The notes: generated by a model not told the origin, from the letters alone. Numbered from the stretch's first letter, positions 1 through 9,172 are shown. The stretch: DNA of 64,000 bases from Clostridiales bacterium (GCA_017620475.1 JAFZQI010000036.1:1-64000), one strand, 5' to 3'. Numbers and translations: made by a program.

Positions 1-164
1 ACGTTGTTAAGAAAAGAGACGGAAAAGTCTTTCTTTCCTTCTTCATAAAGAATGTAATCTTCTTCGGACATTTCAAGCCTTGCAGCCATTGTCTTCACAT
101 CGATCTCTTCGATCTCACGAAGTGCCGCAATACGCTCGCCGATCTGACGCAGTTGATCTGTCAT
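1..164 (-). CDS. XRE-family transcriptional regulator, N-terminal part (runs off the window)
   Basis: The first 54 residues of a minus-strand protein are visible, starting at an ATG at 164 with a GGAGGG ribosome binding site 6 bases upstream. They read as a lambda-repressor-type helix-turn-helix: a helix with RIAALRE, then MAARLEMSEEDY as the turn and recognition region. Proteins with this start are usually small DNA-binding repressors, sometimes followed by a cupin sensor domain, but that part lies outside the window. It diverges from the MoxR operon and shares its promoter region, so it could regulate that operon. The effector is unknown. Confidence 0.75.
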   Translation of the reverse strand, partial: MTDQLRQIGERIAALREIEEIDVKTMAARLEMSEEDYILYEEGKKDFSVSFLNN

Positions 165-228
165 ATTGATCCCTCCTAAAACATTTCATACCGATTTCAC
201 ATAATTAGTCCATAATATCGGTCTTATT

Positions 229-257
229 ATAATAGTTTTAAGGGGATAAAGTGTCAA
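229..257 (-). promoter_or_regulatory. sigma-A promoter of the XRE regulator
   Basis: On the minus strand TTGACA (252-257) is followed after 17 bases by TATTAT (229-234). This is a perfect -35 and a 5/6 -10, placed about 60 bases before the start codon at 164. It abuts the divergent promoter at 258-286. Confidence 0.7.
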
Positions 258-286
258 CTGACAAAGTAACCAATATGACGTATAAT
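258..286 (+). promoter_or_regulatory. sigma-A promoter of the MoxR operon
   Basis: CTGACA (258-263), a 17-base spacer, then a perfect TATAAT (281-286). The predicted start near 293 coincides with a 9-bp hairpin (arms 293-301 and 310-318, loop 8) at the 5' end of the roughly 95-base leader. The hairpin has no U-run, so it may protect the RNA end rather than terminate. Confidence 0.7.
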
Positions 287-389
287 TAGAAAAAGATTAG
301 TTTTCTATTACTAATCTTATCATTTTGATATGAAAAGCACACCTTGGAACCAGGATTTCATAAGAAACAGTGCTTTTGGGGAGGTATTT

Positions 390-1364
390 ATGTCCCATTC
401 CGACATCGCGTCAAAGATCATCAGCAACATCAACTCCGTCATCGTGGGTAAAGACAAACAGATCGAGCTTCTTATGGTGGCTCTTTTGACAGGCGGGCAC
501 GTGCTTCTGGAAGACGTACCCGGTACCGGCAAGACAAAGACCGCACGCGCTTTGGCGCAATCGTTGGATCTGGACTTTAAGCGCGTACAGTTCACGATCG
601 ACCTTCTGCCTTCGGACCTGACGGGCATTCACTATTTCGACAGGAAAGCCGACCAGTTCGTTTTCCGTGAGGGACCGATCTTCACGAACATCCTTCTGGC
701 CGATGAGATCAACCGTGCCACCGCAAGAACGCAGTCCGCACTTCTTGAATGCATGGAAGAAAAGCAGGTCACCGTAGACGGCGAGACCAGAAAACTCCCG
801 CCGCCGTTCCTGGTCATTGCAACACAGAACCCCATCGAGTCTCAGGGCACCTTCCCGCTTCCGGAAGCCCAGCTCGACCGTTTCCTCATGATGCTGTCCA
901 TGGATTATCCGACCCATGACGAGAGCATCGAGATCCTCAAGCGTTTCGCCACAGAAGATCCGCTCACCACGCTAAAGTCCGTAGCTGCACCCGCGGAGCT
1001 TCTGAATATGCAGGAGCAGGCCCGTTTGATCGTCGTTTCCGACGCGGTATATGACTACGCTACTTCAATTATCGAGGCAACACGAACAGCACAGGAAGTC
1101 CGTGTCGGCGCCAGCCCCCGTGCACTTCTGGCTCTTGTCTCCGCTGCAAAAGCACTGGCACTTCTTCGTGACCGTTCCTTCTGCACACCCGATGACATCA
1201 AGGAGCTTGCTGTTCCGGTACTGGCCCACCGTCTCTGCATGCACGCCTCCGGCGCCATTTCCAAAGACGGACGTATCTTAAGCCAGCATGACCACGCCTC
1301 GACCGTAATCAACAACATTCTGGACACAATACCCTGTCCGACGGAAAATTTCGAACGCAAATGA
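390..1364 (+). CDS. MoxR-family AAA+ ATPase
   Basis: A 324-residue AAA+ ATPase of the MoxR family, cytosolic chaperone-like proteins thought to help assemble or activate partners carrying metal-binding or von Willebrand-type folds. Walker A is PGTGKTKTA and Walker B is LLADEINRA, followed by ATQNPIE (sensor 1 region) and the C-terminal lid with VRVGASPRALLAL. The ATG at 390 is chosen because GGGGAGG sits 5 bases upstream; an in-frame ATG at 330 has no ribosome binding site. The stop overlaps the next start (ATGA), indicating translational coupling with the DUF58 gene, the classic MoxR partner. The substrate is unknown. Confidence 0.92.
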   Translation: MSHSDIASKIISNINSVIVGKDKQIELLMVALLTGGHVLLEDVPGTGKTKTARALAQSLDLDFKRVQFTIDLLPSDLTGIHYFDRKADQFVFREGPIFTNILLADEINRATARTQSALLECMEEKQVTVDGETRKLPPPFLVIATQNPIESQGTFPLPEAQLDRFLMMLSMDYPTHDESIEILKRFATEDPLTTLKSVAAPAELLNMQEQARLIVVSDAVYDYATSIIEATRTAQEVRVGASPRALLALVSAAKALALLRDRSFCTPDDIKELAVPVLAHRLCMHASGAISKDGRILSQHDHASTVINNILDTIPCPTENFERK

Positions 1365-2494
1365 AACTATTTGTCTTTCTTATTATTCTGGTTATCCTTT
1401 CGATTGCAGAACTGTTCTTCTACCGCAAACACGCGCTGAAAGATCTGACGTTGCATGTGTCTTTCTCCAAGCCCATCGCCCGTTTCGGCGAGGTCGTGGA
1501 GGTCGTCGAAGTTGCACAGAATAATAAGAAACTGCCGCTCCCTTTCATTCTTCTTAAGTTCGAATCACCGGTGTCCCTTCAATTCCTGGACATGACCAAC
1601 ACCTCCCTGACAGACCTTTTCTATCGGGAAGATATGCTGACCATGAAGCCTTTCTCCCGTCACACCCGACGCATTAAGGTAAAGTGTATCAAGAGAGGTT
1701 TCTATTCATTTGTACGTGTTAATATCACCACTTCGGATCTGCTGCTGATCGAGAAGATCACCCGCACATTTGACAACGACGCCAGTATCACCATTCTTCC
1801 GGAAGAGGTTCCGCTTCCAAAGCTTAAGACGCTGCTGTCCATCACCTACAGCGAAGTCCAGCAGCGCCGGACCCTTCTGACGGATCCCTTCTCTTTTGCC
1901 GGGATCCGCGAATACCAGAGCGGGGATCCCATGCGCACCATCAACTGGACGGCCACCGCCAAAGCCGGAGACTTCATGGTCAATCAGAACACCTCCACCT
2001 CCACCCGGCAGGTGTCCATCTTCGTCAATCTCGAATTCTACAATCTGAAGGAATCGTTCTCCCTTCTGGAAAAATCCATCAGTCTTGCCTATTCCTATAT
2101 GAATGAACTGCGTCGGGCCGGTATTCCATCTCAGTTCTTCACCAACGGCAAAGATATGATCACCGGCATTCCCGTGACCGATGCCATATCCTCCGGAGAT
2201 GCCGACACCCTCCGCCGCGGCCTGGCATTGGCCAGGATCGATTTGAGCGCGGGTGTGATTCCGTTTGCGGATCTTCTGGAAGAATTCATCCCGAGTACAG
2301 GCGCCGATGACTACATCGTAATTATCTCGCCGAAATACGACGGTGCTTTTCGACCGGCGGTAAGAAACGCCAAGAAGCGCAGATCTTCTCTGCTTTGGGT
2401 CATGCCGGCATATCACTCGACGCCTGCCGTCATTCCCGATGCGGAGCTTTCGGACAATTACATGAGATGGGAGGTGCGCGGCCATGACCGATAA
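1361..2494 (+). CDS. DUF58 domain-containing membrane-anchored protein
   Basis: A 377-residue protein with an N-terminal membrane segment (about residues 3-20, FVFLIILVILSIAELFF) and a cytosolic C-terminal DUF58 domain. The family signature is visible as GIREYQSGDPMRTINW, followed by a vWA-like region. DUF58 proteins are usually encoded directly after MoxR ATPases, as here with a 4-base overlap, and the pair is thought to work on a common membrane-associated complex. It overlaps the third gene by 11 bases. The biochemical function is not established. Confidence 0.88.
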   Translation: MKLFVFLIILVILSIAELFFYRKHALKDLTLHVSFSKPIARFGEVVEVVEVAQNNKKLPLPFILLKFESPVSLQFLDMTNTSLTDLFYREDMLTMKPFSRHTRRIKVKCIKRGFYSFVRVNITTSDLLLIEKITRTFDNDASITILPEEVPLPKLKTLLSITYSEVQQRRTLLTDPFSFAGIREYQSGDPMRTINWTATAKAGDFMVNQNTSTSTRQVSIFVNLEFYNLKESFSLLEKSISLAYSYMNELRRAGIPSQFFTNGKDMITGIPVTDAISSGDADTLRRGLALARIDLSAGVIPFADLLEEFIPSTGADDYIVIISPKYDGAFRPAVRNAKKRRSSLLWVMPAYHSTPAVIPDAELSDNYMRWEVRGHDR

Positions 2495-3722
2495 GAGATC
2501 CTCCCGCTTAGTAAGAACCGGATTGATCATTGATTTTCTGACCTCGCTCTCCATAGCGGTCACTATCGTCTCTGTGGAAATGGGATTTCTTCTTTATCTT
2601 CCGGTGATCGATCTGACATACTGGCACCTGCTTTCCGCCACATTCTTAAGCCTCTTTTTCGTACTGATACGCAGGCTTCGCATACCCCAGTTCCTGATGA
2701 TCCTCCTGCATTTCATTGTAGGTGCGGCTTTTGTAACACTGTTATACTTCATCTCGCTTCGCAAAAGGCAGATCCCCATCGCCGTTACGGTCTTCATGAG
2801 CCTATGCGTATTGGCGCTGTTCATCCATTCCATGCTGCACCGCTACACGCATAAAGAGAAACACGTGACATTTGACGGGCTGGCCGTCACCCTCTCCCTG
2901 CACGGAGTTCTGATCGGCGGATTCGCACTGATGCATGCCACAGCACTGATCACCTACATTCTTCTGGACGCCATCATCATCGTGATCCTGTACTTTGTCG
3001 GACGCCAGCTGGATGTTTTCGAGACGAGATACTATCACAACCTGCATTCCGCTACCCAGCCCGTACACAGCATCAAGAACCAGAACCGCCTTTCCATCTT
3101 CATCGTATTCGGCGGCGTAGTATTTGCACTTCTGATCCTTCTTTGTCTTCCCATCGAAACCATCACGAAGATCTTAAGCAATGTCATACTGGGTTTCTTC
3201 GGCCTGATCGGCAAACTCATCCGCCTGATCCCCTCAATTGATATCGGCGGCAGCGGAGGAGACAGCGAAGAAGCAGAATCGATCTTCGACGGGATTCCGG
3301 ATTCGGACGCATCCGGTGACCCGTCTCCGCTTTCCGTGATCGTGACTACGATCTTCGTACTCATCATCGCCGTGATGTTCTTCGTCTTTATTATCTCCAC
3401 CATACGCCGCATCATTAAGCGCTTCCGCCATGCAGAGGAAGGCGAGCGGATCGTCGAAAACGATGCCGTCATTGACATTATCGAGGAAGTCCCCCAGAAG
3501 AAAAAGGTATCGATCCTCCGGTATTTCGGTGAAGGCGAAGAAGGACGGATCAGAAAGAAATACTTCACCACAGTATCCCACGCCATCCGATCCGGCGCCC
3601 CGGTCAAGGTTTCCTCCACCACACGTCAGATCGAAGCGATGCTCAAAGAAAAGGGAGATCCGTCCATCTCTGAACTGACCTCCCAATATGAATCCGTGCG
3701 TTATAACAAGAAAGAGGATTAA
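2484..3722 (+). CDS. multi-pass membrane protein with C-terminal DUF4129-like domain, third gene of MoxR operon
   Basis: A 412-residue membrane protein. There are about five hydrophobic segments in the first 190 residues, one near 205-225, a Ser/Gly/Asp-rich stretch (about 255-275), a further segment near 285-305 and a charged cytosolic tail. The tail (KKYFTTVSHAIRSGAPVKVSSTTRQ... then SELTSQYESVRYNKKED) resembles the DUF4129 domain found at the C-terminus of transglutaminase-like proteins in MoxR operons, but no transglutaminase Cys-His-Asp domain is present. The gene overlaps DUF58 by 11 bases. Its TAA overlaps the TAA of the convergent ROK gene inside the sequence TTAA. Confidence 0.75.
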   Translation: MTDKRSSRLVRTGLIIDFLTSLSIAVTIVSVEMGFLLYLPVIDLTYWHLLSATFLSLFFVLIRRLRIPQFLMILLHFIVGAAFVTLLYFISLRKRQIPIAVTVFMSLCVLALFIHSMLHRYTHKEKHVTFDGLAVTLSLHGVLIGGFALMHATALITYILLDAIIIVILYFVGRQLDVFETRYYHNLHSATQPVHSIKNQNRLSIFIVFGGVVFALLILLCLPIETITKILSNVILGFFGLIGKLIRLIPSIDIGGSGGDSEEAESIFDGIPDSDASGDPSPLSVIVTTIFVLIIAVMFFVFIISTIRRIIKRFRHAEEGERIVENDAVIDIIEEVPQKKKVSILRYFGEGEEGRIRKKYFTTVSHAIRSGAPVKVSSTTRQIEAMLKEKGDPSISELTSQYESVRYNKKED

Positions 3723-4698
3723 CTCTTCTTCTTGAGCATATCGTCGATCATCGCCAGCGCACCATAGAGGATGGAATCATCTCCCAGCGCAGCCGCCTTG
3801 ATCGTTACGGTATCGCGGATAGACGGCATGCAGTAGCGGTCGACTTCCTTAAGGATCTTCTCCAGGAAAACATTGCCCATCGATTCCATGACACCGCCGC
3901 CGAGAACGACATCTCCGGGCTGAATGTGTTGATCAGGTTGCCGCATCCGATCGCCAGATAGTGGCACGCGCGGTCAACGGCTTCCACGGCCACTTCATCG
4001 CCTTCGTCATATGCCGCCTTCAGGACCTTGCTCTTAAATACGCCCTTCTCAACTGCCTTTGCCATCGATGTGCTCCGGCCTCTTGCCGCCTGGGTACGGA
4101 TATAATCCGAGATACCCTGCTTACTGGAGAATGCCTCCAGGCAGCCTCTCTGTCCGCAGTTGCACTTCGGGCCCTCCGGATCCAGGATCATGTGACCGCA
4201 CTCGGCCCCCTTATCCAGATGTCCCGTAAAGAGTTTGCCGTCGATGATCAGTCCTGCTCCCATTCCGGTACCGACAAAGAGCCCCACTACCTGAGTCAGG
4301 CCTTTGGCCGCACCATACTTCCATTCACCGTATACGCCGACATTGACGTCATTTCCGATGAAGAACGGAACGTGGAACTTCTTCTCGATCGCCGAGCGGA
4401 TCTCATAGTTTCTCCAGGGAAGATTCGGCGAGAAAAGCACTATCCCCTTTTCGATATTGATTACACCCGGAGCCCCCGCAGCGATTGCCGCCACATCCTT
4501 AATGGAGATCTTAAACTCCGCAAGGAGCTCTTCAACAAGGGTAATGATCGTATCTTCGATATTCTGGGCATCGCCGCCGTTTGCTTTGGTCTTCTTCTTG
4601 ATCCGGTACACGATCTCCCTTTTGCTGTTGAAGATCACTCCCAGGACCTTGGTTCCTCCGATATCCAGACAAATGTAATACTTGTTTGCGGCCGCCAT
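3719..4698 (-). pseudogene. ROK-family glucokinase, interrupted by a frameshift
   Basis: ROK sugar kinases phosphorylate glucose or related sugars with ATP. Visible motifs are the phosphate-binding DIGGTKVLGVIF at the N-terminus, GNDVNVGVYGEW (sugar and catalytic Asp region) and the ROK zinc motif CGHMILDPEGPKCNCGQRGCLE. Reading is normal up to NLINTFSPE; it then goes out of frame, and the expected continuation (VVLGGGVMESMGNVF... DDMLKKKS) lies in another frame ending at 3719. One missing base near 3908-3915 explains both halves. Start: ATG at 4698 has GGAG at good spacing, while ATG at 4704 is too close to it. It follows clpX and a small membrane-protein gene. Either a recent null mutation or a sequence error. 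Confidence 0.85.
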
Positions 4699-4700
4699 AC

Positions 4701-5069
4701 TCATCTCTCCTTTCGCTTCTCTAATGCATCTGCAAGGTCATATAGTTTCTGTACGCCGTTCTCGAGCGTGAAATAGTGGAAGATATACGGAACCAGGAGC
4801 ACCGTAAAAAGAAGCAGAAGCGGCAGGATATACCATCTTTCGATCAGCACGAAAAGGCTGAAGATAATGATTTCACAAAGTCCGAAAAGAACTGTGACGA
4901 TCAGATGGATCAGCCGTTCATGCTGGAAATACAAAAGCCACCTGTTCAAATACGAAAGCAGGCCGGAAAGCCTGCTTTGGTCTACGGTCCCGCCCGAAGC
5001 GCTGACCTCATCGTATTCTTTGAGAAATGCCTCTGTATCACTTATCAGCTTTTTAAGCTTCTTTGCCAT
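4701..5069 (-). CDS. small two-helix membrane protein, unknown function
   Basis: A 122-residue protein: a charged cytosolic N-terminus (residues 1-50, Lys-rich start MAKKLKKLIS), two hydrophobic helices (about 53-76 and 80-99) and a short charged tail ending in ALEKRKER. I do not recognise a family. It starts 15 bases after the clpX stop, and its own stop overlaps the start region of the ROK kinase gene, so the three genes are probably cotranscribed. Confidence 0.7.
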   Translation of the reverse strand: MAKKLKKLISDTEAFLKEYDEVSASGGTVDQSRLSGLLSYLNRWLLYFQHERLIHLIVTVLFGLCEIIIFSLFVLIERWYILPLLLLFTVLLVPYIFHYFTLENGVQKLYDLADALEKRKER

Positions 5070-5084
5070 ATGCCCATTCCTTAC

Positions 5085-6398
5085 TTATGCGCCCTTCTCT
5101 TCCGTCTTCTCTCTCGTCGTGCGCTGCTTCTTGGGTTTCGCGCCCTTGATCAGTTCCGGCCGTTCATTGTCGGTGACGCAGTTCTTGTGGACGATACACT
5201 TCACGGCATCCTGCTCGGATGGAACTTCGTACATGATGTCCATCATCAGATCCTCAAGGATCGCTCGAAGGCCGCGGGCACCGGTCTTGCGTTCGATGGC
5301 TTTCTTGGCGATCTCGACTACCGCTTCATCATCGAATTCCAGTTCCACGCCATCCATCTTCAGCATCTTCCAGTACTGCTTCAGAAGCGCATTCTTCGGC
5401 TCACGGAGGATACGGATCAGCGCCGCCTCATCCAGGCCATCCAGCGTAACATTGATCGGTACACGTCCGATAAACTCCGGAATAAGTCCGAACTTCATAA
5501 GATCTTGAGGTACCAGCTGGGAGAGCCACTCACCCGCCTGTTTCTCCTCACGGGAAACGATCTCCGCGCCGAAACCGAAGTTCTTCTTACCGACACGCTG
5601 CTCAATGATCTTCTCTAATCCGTCAAAAGCACCGCCGCAGATGAAAAGGATGTTGGTGGTATCGATCTGGATGAATTCCTGATGCGGATGCTTTCTGCCG
5701 CCTTGCGGAGGAACATTCGCCACCGTACTCTCCAGGATCTTCAGCAGTGCCTGCTGTACGCCCTCACCGCTAACATCTCTCGTGATAGACGGATTTTCCG
5801 ACTTCTTCGTGATCTTATCGATCTCATCGATATAGATGATTCCCTTCTGCGCCGCCTCGACATCGTAATCCGCTGCCTGAAGAAGCTTAAGAAGGATATT
5901 CTCAACATCCTCACCTACATAACCGGCTTCCGTTAACGTCGTGGCATCCGCAATGGCAAAAGGCACATTGAGCGCTCTGGCCAGTGTCTGGGCAAGAAGC
6001 GTCTTACCGCATCCCGTCGGTCCGATCAGAAGGATATTACTCTTGGTAAGTTCAATATCATCCGATGTGCTGAACTTGGAGAAAACACGCTTGTAGTGAT
6101 TATAGACCGCAACAGACAAAGCCTTCTTCGCCTGCTCCTGCCCGATGACATACTCATCGAGCGCGGCCTTGAGCTCCGCCGGCGTCGGAAGATGATCCTT
6201 CTTCTCACCGGATCCGGATCTGGGGGCCTTGAATCCCACTTCGTCTTCTGCCAGGATCGACTCACAGATCTTCACGCATTCGTTGCAGATATAGATACCC
6301 GGCGGCCCGGCAAGCATGCGGGACACTTCCAGTTCCGTCTTACCGCAGAAGGAACAGTGGATAATACCATCAAAATCCAGTACATCGTCTTTGCTCAT
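5085..6398 (-). CDS. clpX: ClpX, ATP-dependent unfoldase subunit of the Clp protease
   Basis: A 437-residue AAA+ unfoldase that recognises tagged proteins and threads them into ClpP. The N-terminal C4 zinc finger (CSFC ... CNEC) is intact. Walker A is GPTGCGKT, Walker B is [10 protein letters not shown], and the pore-loop sequence GYVGED and the sensor-2 motif GARGLRAI are present. The ClpP-contact loop appears to be FGFGAE, matching the family IGF-type motif loosely. A terminator separates it from tig upstream and it has its own promoter. No clpP lies between tig and clpX, where it is found in most Firmicutes. Confidence 0.97.
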   Translation of the reverse strand: MSKDDVLDFDGIIHCSFCGKTELEVSRMLAGPPGIYICNECVKICESILAEDEVGFKAPRSGSGEKKDHLPTPAELKAALDEYVIGQEQAKKALSVAVYNHYKRVFSKFSTSDDIELTKSNILLIGPTGCGKTLLAQTLARALNVPFAIADATTLTEAGYVGEDVENILLKLLQAADYDVEAAQKGIIYIDEIDKITKKSENPSITRDVSGEGVQQALLKILESTVANVPPQGGRKHPHQEFIQIDTTNILFICGGAFDGLEKIIEQRVGKKNFGFGAEIVSREEKQAGEWLSQLVPQDLMKFGLIPEFIGRVPINVTLDGLDEAALIRILREPKNALLKQYWKMLKMDGVELEFDDEAVVEIAKKAIERKTGARGLRAILEDLMMDIMYEVPSEQDAVKCIVHKNCVTDNERPELIKGAKPKKQRTTREKTEEKGA

Positions 6399-6461
6399 AC
6401 AAACTCCTTAGCATATAACACACCTTCAGGGCATGCTTATGTCGTTACGTTGTCTTATATC

Positions 6462-6490
6462 ATGTTACCCGAAGTGACTTTGGGTTTCAA
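6462..6490 (-). promoter_or_regulatory. promoter of clpX
   Basis: TTGAAA (6485-6490), 17 bases, TAACAT (6462-6467) on the minus strand, about 65 bases before the clpX start and downstream of the tig terminator. Confidence 0.55.
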
Positions 6491-6551
6491 TGATTAAGCC
6501 TCCATTTTATGTTACTAATTCTTTTCATTTTCCCATGGGAAAAACCATTTA

Positions 6552-6608
6552 AAAAAAGAAGAGAGACCCCTCGTCGGAATCACGTTCCCGAACTTGCGGT
6601 CTCTTCTC
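6552..6608 (-). terminator. rho-independent terminator of tig
   Basis: On the minus strand AGAAGAGACC (6599-6608) pairs with GGTCTCTCTTCT (6558-6569) with a two-base bulge. A smaller internal stem (GTTCGG/CCGAC) sits in the loop, and the whole is followed by seven T residues (6552-6558). Confidence 0.85.
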
Positions 6609-6653
6609 AGATGACACAGTTGCCCATGTCTGAACCTTCATGATATAGGAGAA

Positions 6654-7976
6654 TTACTCCTCTGCTTTCTCTTCTTTCTTAGGCTCTTCCTTCGGCTCAA
6701 CCTTCTTCGCCTTAGAAGTCAGAGCATCCACCGTCTTTCTGCCGACGATGCTGTCACGCAGGAAGCTGTCGTTCTCCTTGATGCGCTCAAGGAAATCTTC
6801 CTTCTTCATGCCATACTGCGAAGCGATCTTCTCCGCTTCTTCTTCGATATCCGCATCAGTAGCCTCGATGTTCATTGCTTTACCGCAAGCCTCAAGAACC
6901 AGAGAGCTCTTCACGCGGGATTCCGCCATCGTGCGAAGTCCGGCCTTATACTCATCCATGGTCTGACCCATGTACTGCAGGTAGGTCTCCAGCGCGATGC
7001 CCTGGGAACGCATACGGTAGCTCTGCTCTTCGATCATGTTGTCCACTTCGGTATCCACCATGCACTCCGGGATATCGACCTTGGCATTCTCACAGACAGC
7101 CTTCACAACTTCCGTCTCGAAACGGTCCTGAGCACTCTTCTCAGCCTGCTCGGTCTGGGTCTTGAGGATGTCAGCCTTGTACTCGTCAAGGGAATCGAAT
7201 TCACTTACGTCCTTAGCAAAATCATCATCGAGTTCCGGAAGTTCCTTGACCTTGATCGCATGGAGCTTGATCTGGAATGTGGCTTCCTTACCCTTGAGAT
7301 CTTCAGAATGATACTCTTCCGGGAAAGTCACCGTGATGGGGAATTCCTCATCGACATTGTGACCGATCAGCTGCTCTTCAAAGCCCGGGATAAAGGAATT
7401 GGAACCGATCTTCAGATCATAGCCTTCAGCTTTTCCGCCTTCAAAAGCAACACCGTCAACGAAACCTTCGTAATCAATGGTAACGGTATCACCGTTTTCA
7501 ACGGCTCTGCCCTCGACAGGAACCATACGGCCGTTTCTGTCCTGCTGACGCTTCAGCTCGGCTTCAACCGTCTCATCTGTCGGAGCGATGTAACGGTACT
7601 CTGCTTCAACACCCTCGTACTGGCCAAGTTCAACTTCCGGCTTAACGGTAACGGTTACGGTATACTTCATACCCTTATCTTCACCGATTTCCTGGATATC
7701 CAGTTCCGGACGGGAAACGACCTGAAGGTTGTTCTCCTTCACCGCTGCAGCATATGCAGGATTTACAACGAAATCGATGGCATCATCAAAGAGAACGCCT
7801 TCACCATAGTACTGCTTCACCAGTTTGTACGGAGCCTTGCCCTTACGGAAGCCCGGGATCTGGAAACGGTTCTTATTCTTGTTGAAGGACTTCATCATTG
7901 CGTCCTTAAATTCTTCCTGGGATGCTTCCAACGAGATAACGACGATATTGTTATCTTTTTTCTCAATAGATGCCAT
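6654..7976 (-). CDS. tig: trigger factor, ribosome-associated chaperone and prolyl isomerase
   Basis: Trigger factor binds ribosomal protein L23 at the exit tunnel and shields nascent chains. The 440-residue protein has the N-terminal ribosome-binding domain with the signature loop GFRKGKAPYKLV, a central FKBP-type domain (GDTVTIDYEGFVDGVAFEGG ... FIPGFEEQLIG) and a helical C-terminal domain ending in a Lys/Glu/Pro-rich tail. The start is MASIEKK at 7976: the upstream in-frame ATG at 7991 overlaps the GGAGG that serves as ribosome binding site. It has its own strong promoter and terminator and is a single-gene unit. Confidence 0.97.
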   Translation of the reverse strand: MASIEKKDNNIVVISLEASQEEFKDAMMKSFNKNKNRFQIPGFRKGKAPYKLVKQYYGEGVLFDDAIDFVVNPAYAAAVKENNLQVVSRPELDIQEIGEDKGMKYTVTVTVKPEVELGQYEGVEAEYRYIAPTDETVEAELKRQQDRNGRMVPVEGRAVENGDTVTIDYEGFVDGVAFEGGKAEGYDLKIGSNSFIPGFEEQLIGHNVDEEFPITVTFPEEYHSEDLKGKEATFQIKLHAIKVKELPELDDDFAKDVSEFDSLDEYKADILKTQTEQAEKSAQDRFETEVVKAVCENAKVDIPECMVDTEVDNMIEEQSYRMRSQGIALETYLQYMGQTMDEYKAGLRTMAESRVKSSLVLEACGKAMNIEATDADIEEEAEKIASQYGMKKEDFLERIKENDSFLRDSIVGRKTVDALTSKAKKVEPKEEPKKEEKAEE

Positions 7977-8023
7977 ATATATATCCTCCATATATAAAAG
8001 AAATGCTAATCACACGGAGAGAC

Positions 8024-8052
8024 ATTTTATCACAAACTATTTTCGTTTTCAA
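8024..8052 (-). promoter_or_regulatory. promoter of tig
   Basis: TTGAAA (8047-8052), 17 bases, TAAAAT (8024-8029), with an extended -10 (TGATAAAAT). It begins just downstream of the tRNA-Arg terminator. Confidence 0.75.
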
Positions 8053-8062
8053 TCATTCATGC

Positions 8063-8092
8063 AAAAAAAGAACTGCACCTTCGGTGCAGTTC
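8063..8092 (-). terminator. rho-independent terminator after tRNA-Arg
   Basis: A perfect 10-bp stem GAACTGCACC/GGTGCAGTTC with loop GAA, then seven T residues (8063-8069) on the minus strand. No other terminator is visible between the sensor kinase gene and the tRNA, so this one may end that operon too. Confidence 0.93.
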
Positions 8093-8097
8093 CTATC

Positions 8098-8174
8098 TGG
8101 CGCGCCCGGCAGAGATCGAATCCACAACCTTCTGATCCGTAGTCAGACACTCTATCCAGTTGAGCTACGGGCGC
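8098..8174 (-). tRNA. tRNA-Arg (anticodon ACG)
   Basis: A complete cloverleaf of 74 bases plus an encoded CCA (8098-8100). Acceptor arms GCGCCCG and CGGGCGC pair perfectly. The D arm has the AGCTCAACTGGATAGAGT pattern, the anticodon stem TCTGA/TCAGA encloses the loop CTACGGA (anticodon ACG), and the T arm has GGTTCGAT-type GGATTCGATC. Wobble A34 is the expected substrate of TadA, encoded at 47144, giving ICG to read CGU, CGC and CGA. Confidence 0.95.
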
Positions 8175-8206
8175 AAATATACGTTGCTGTTCACACAGCA
8201 TGATGT

Positions 8207-8235
8207 ATTTTAGTCCCAAGAGTATATCTTGTCAA
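8207..8235 (-). promoter_or_regulatory. promoter of tRNA-Arg
   Basis: A perfect TTGACA (8230-8235), 17 bases, then TAAAAT (8207-8212), giving a start about 25 bases before the mature tRNA. The -35 hexamer contains the TGA stop codon of the upstream sensor kinase gene. Confidence 0.8.
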
Positions 8236-9158
8236 TGGTCTTTCGAAATATTCCGGTCTTTTTCGCAAAGAGGGATCTTGATCTCAATAACGAAGAGTTC
8301 ATTTTCCACCGATGCGTTGATCTCCCCGTGCATACGGTCCACCAGTCCCTTGGCGATCGCCAGTCCCAGACCCGTAGATGTGGAAGTTCTGGCTTTATCG
8401 CCTTTATAGAAGCGGGTAAAGATCTTATCGATCTCGATGATCTCCTCCGCTTTCTTATCGTTATAGCATGAGAAATGAAGCTGATTTCCGTCTTTTTCCA
8501 AGCGAAGGCCGAGACGGTTCTGTCCGTGTTCCAGTGCATTTTTGACCAGATTCTGAACGACACGGCGAAGCGCGACCTCATTGGCCATGATCGGAAGGTC
8601 CTCTTCACAGAAGTTCACCTCCGGTTCCAGACCTCTCTTTTCAAAGTCCTCATAGAATGCAAGTACGGTCTCGCAGATGCACTGGCGTCCATCCATCTTC
8701 ACACAGGACAGTTCCTAGTTCTGATCCTGCATCTTCGTATAGGTGAATAATTCTTCCAGGAGTTCCTTGAGGCTGGAGATACGGTTCTGGATGATCTGCA
8801 GATAGTGTTCCTTCTCCTCGGCGGAATCCGACATGACCAGGAGCTGTACATATCCATCCAGAGAAGTCAGCGGCGTACGGATATCGTGGGAAAGATTGGC
8901 GATCGCTTCCTTCAGATTATTCTCGTTACGCTCAATCAGGATGCTTTCTTCCTGGTACCGGTTACAGATCTCATTGACCCGAAGCACAAGCTCATTGACC
9001 TCCTTATAGGGAACTTCGGAAGTCAAACGCTGGTTGGAAGAATGCTTCTGCATCACTTCCAGTTGATGGCAATTCTTACGGATCTGTTTCCTGTACTGGA
9101 TAAATGCGATCAAAAGAGAGATAGCCAGGATCGTAGCACCGATAGCCCAAAACAGCAT
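8232..9158 (-). pseudogene. sensor histidine kinase split by an in-frame TAG
   Basis: One reading frame encodes a whole VanS/BceS-like kinase except for a single TAG at codon 148 (8715-8717). Before it: an N-terminal membrane segment (about residues 2-20), a linker and the DHp helix with the phosphoacceptor His91 in NLSHDIRTPLTSL. After it: the ATPase half with the N box (RRVVQNLVKNALEHG) and the G box (STGLGLAIAKGL). The second half could restart at a GTG at 8702, so two separate polypeptides (147 and 156 residues) are conceivable, but a family member would have an aromatic residue at the stop position. It lies last in the response-regulator/ABC operon, 14 bases after an ABC ATPase. Nonsense mutation, sequence error or readthrough cannot be told apart here. 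Confidence 0.85.
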
Positions 9159-9172
9159 AGGTCGTCTCCCTC

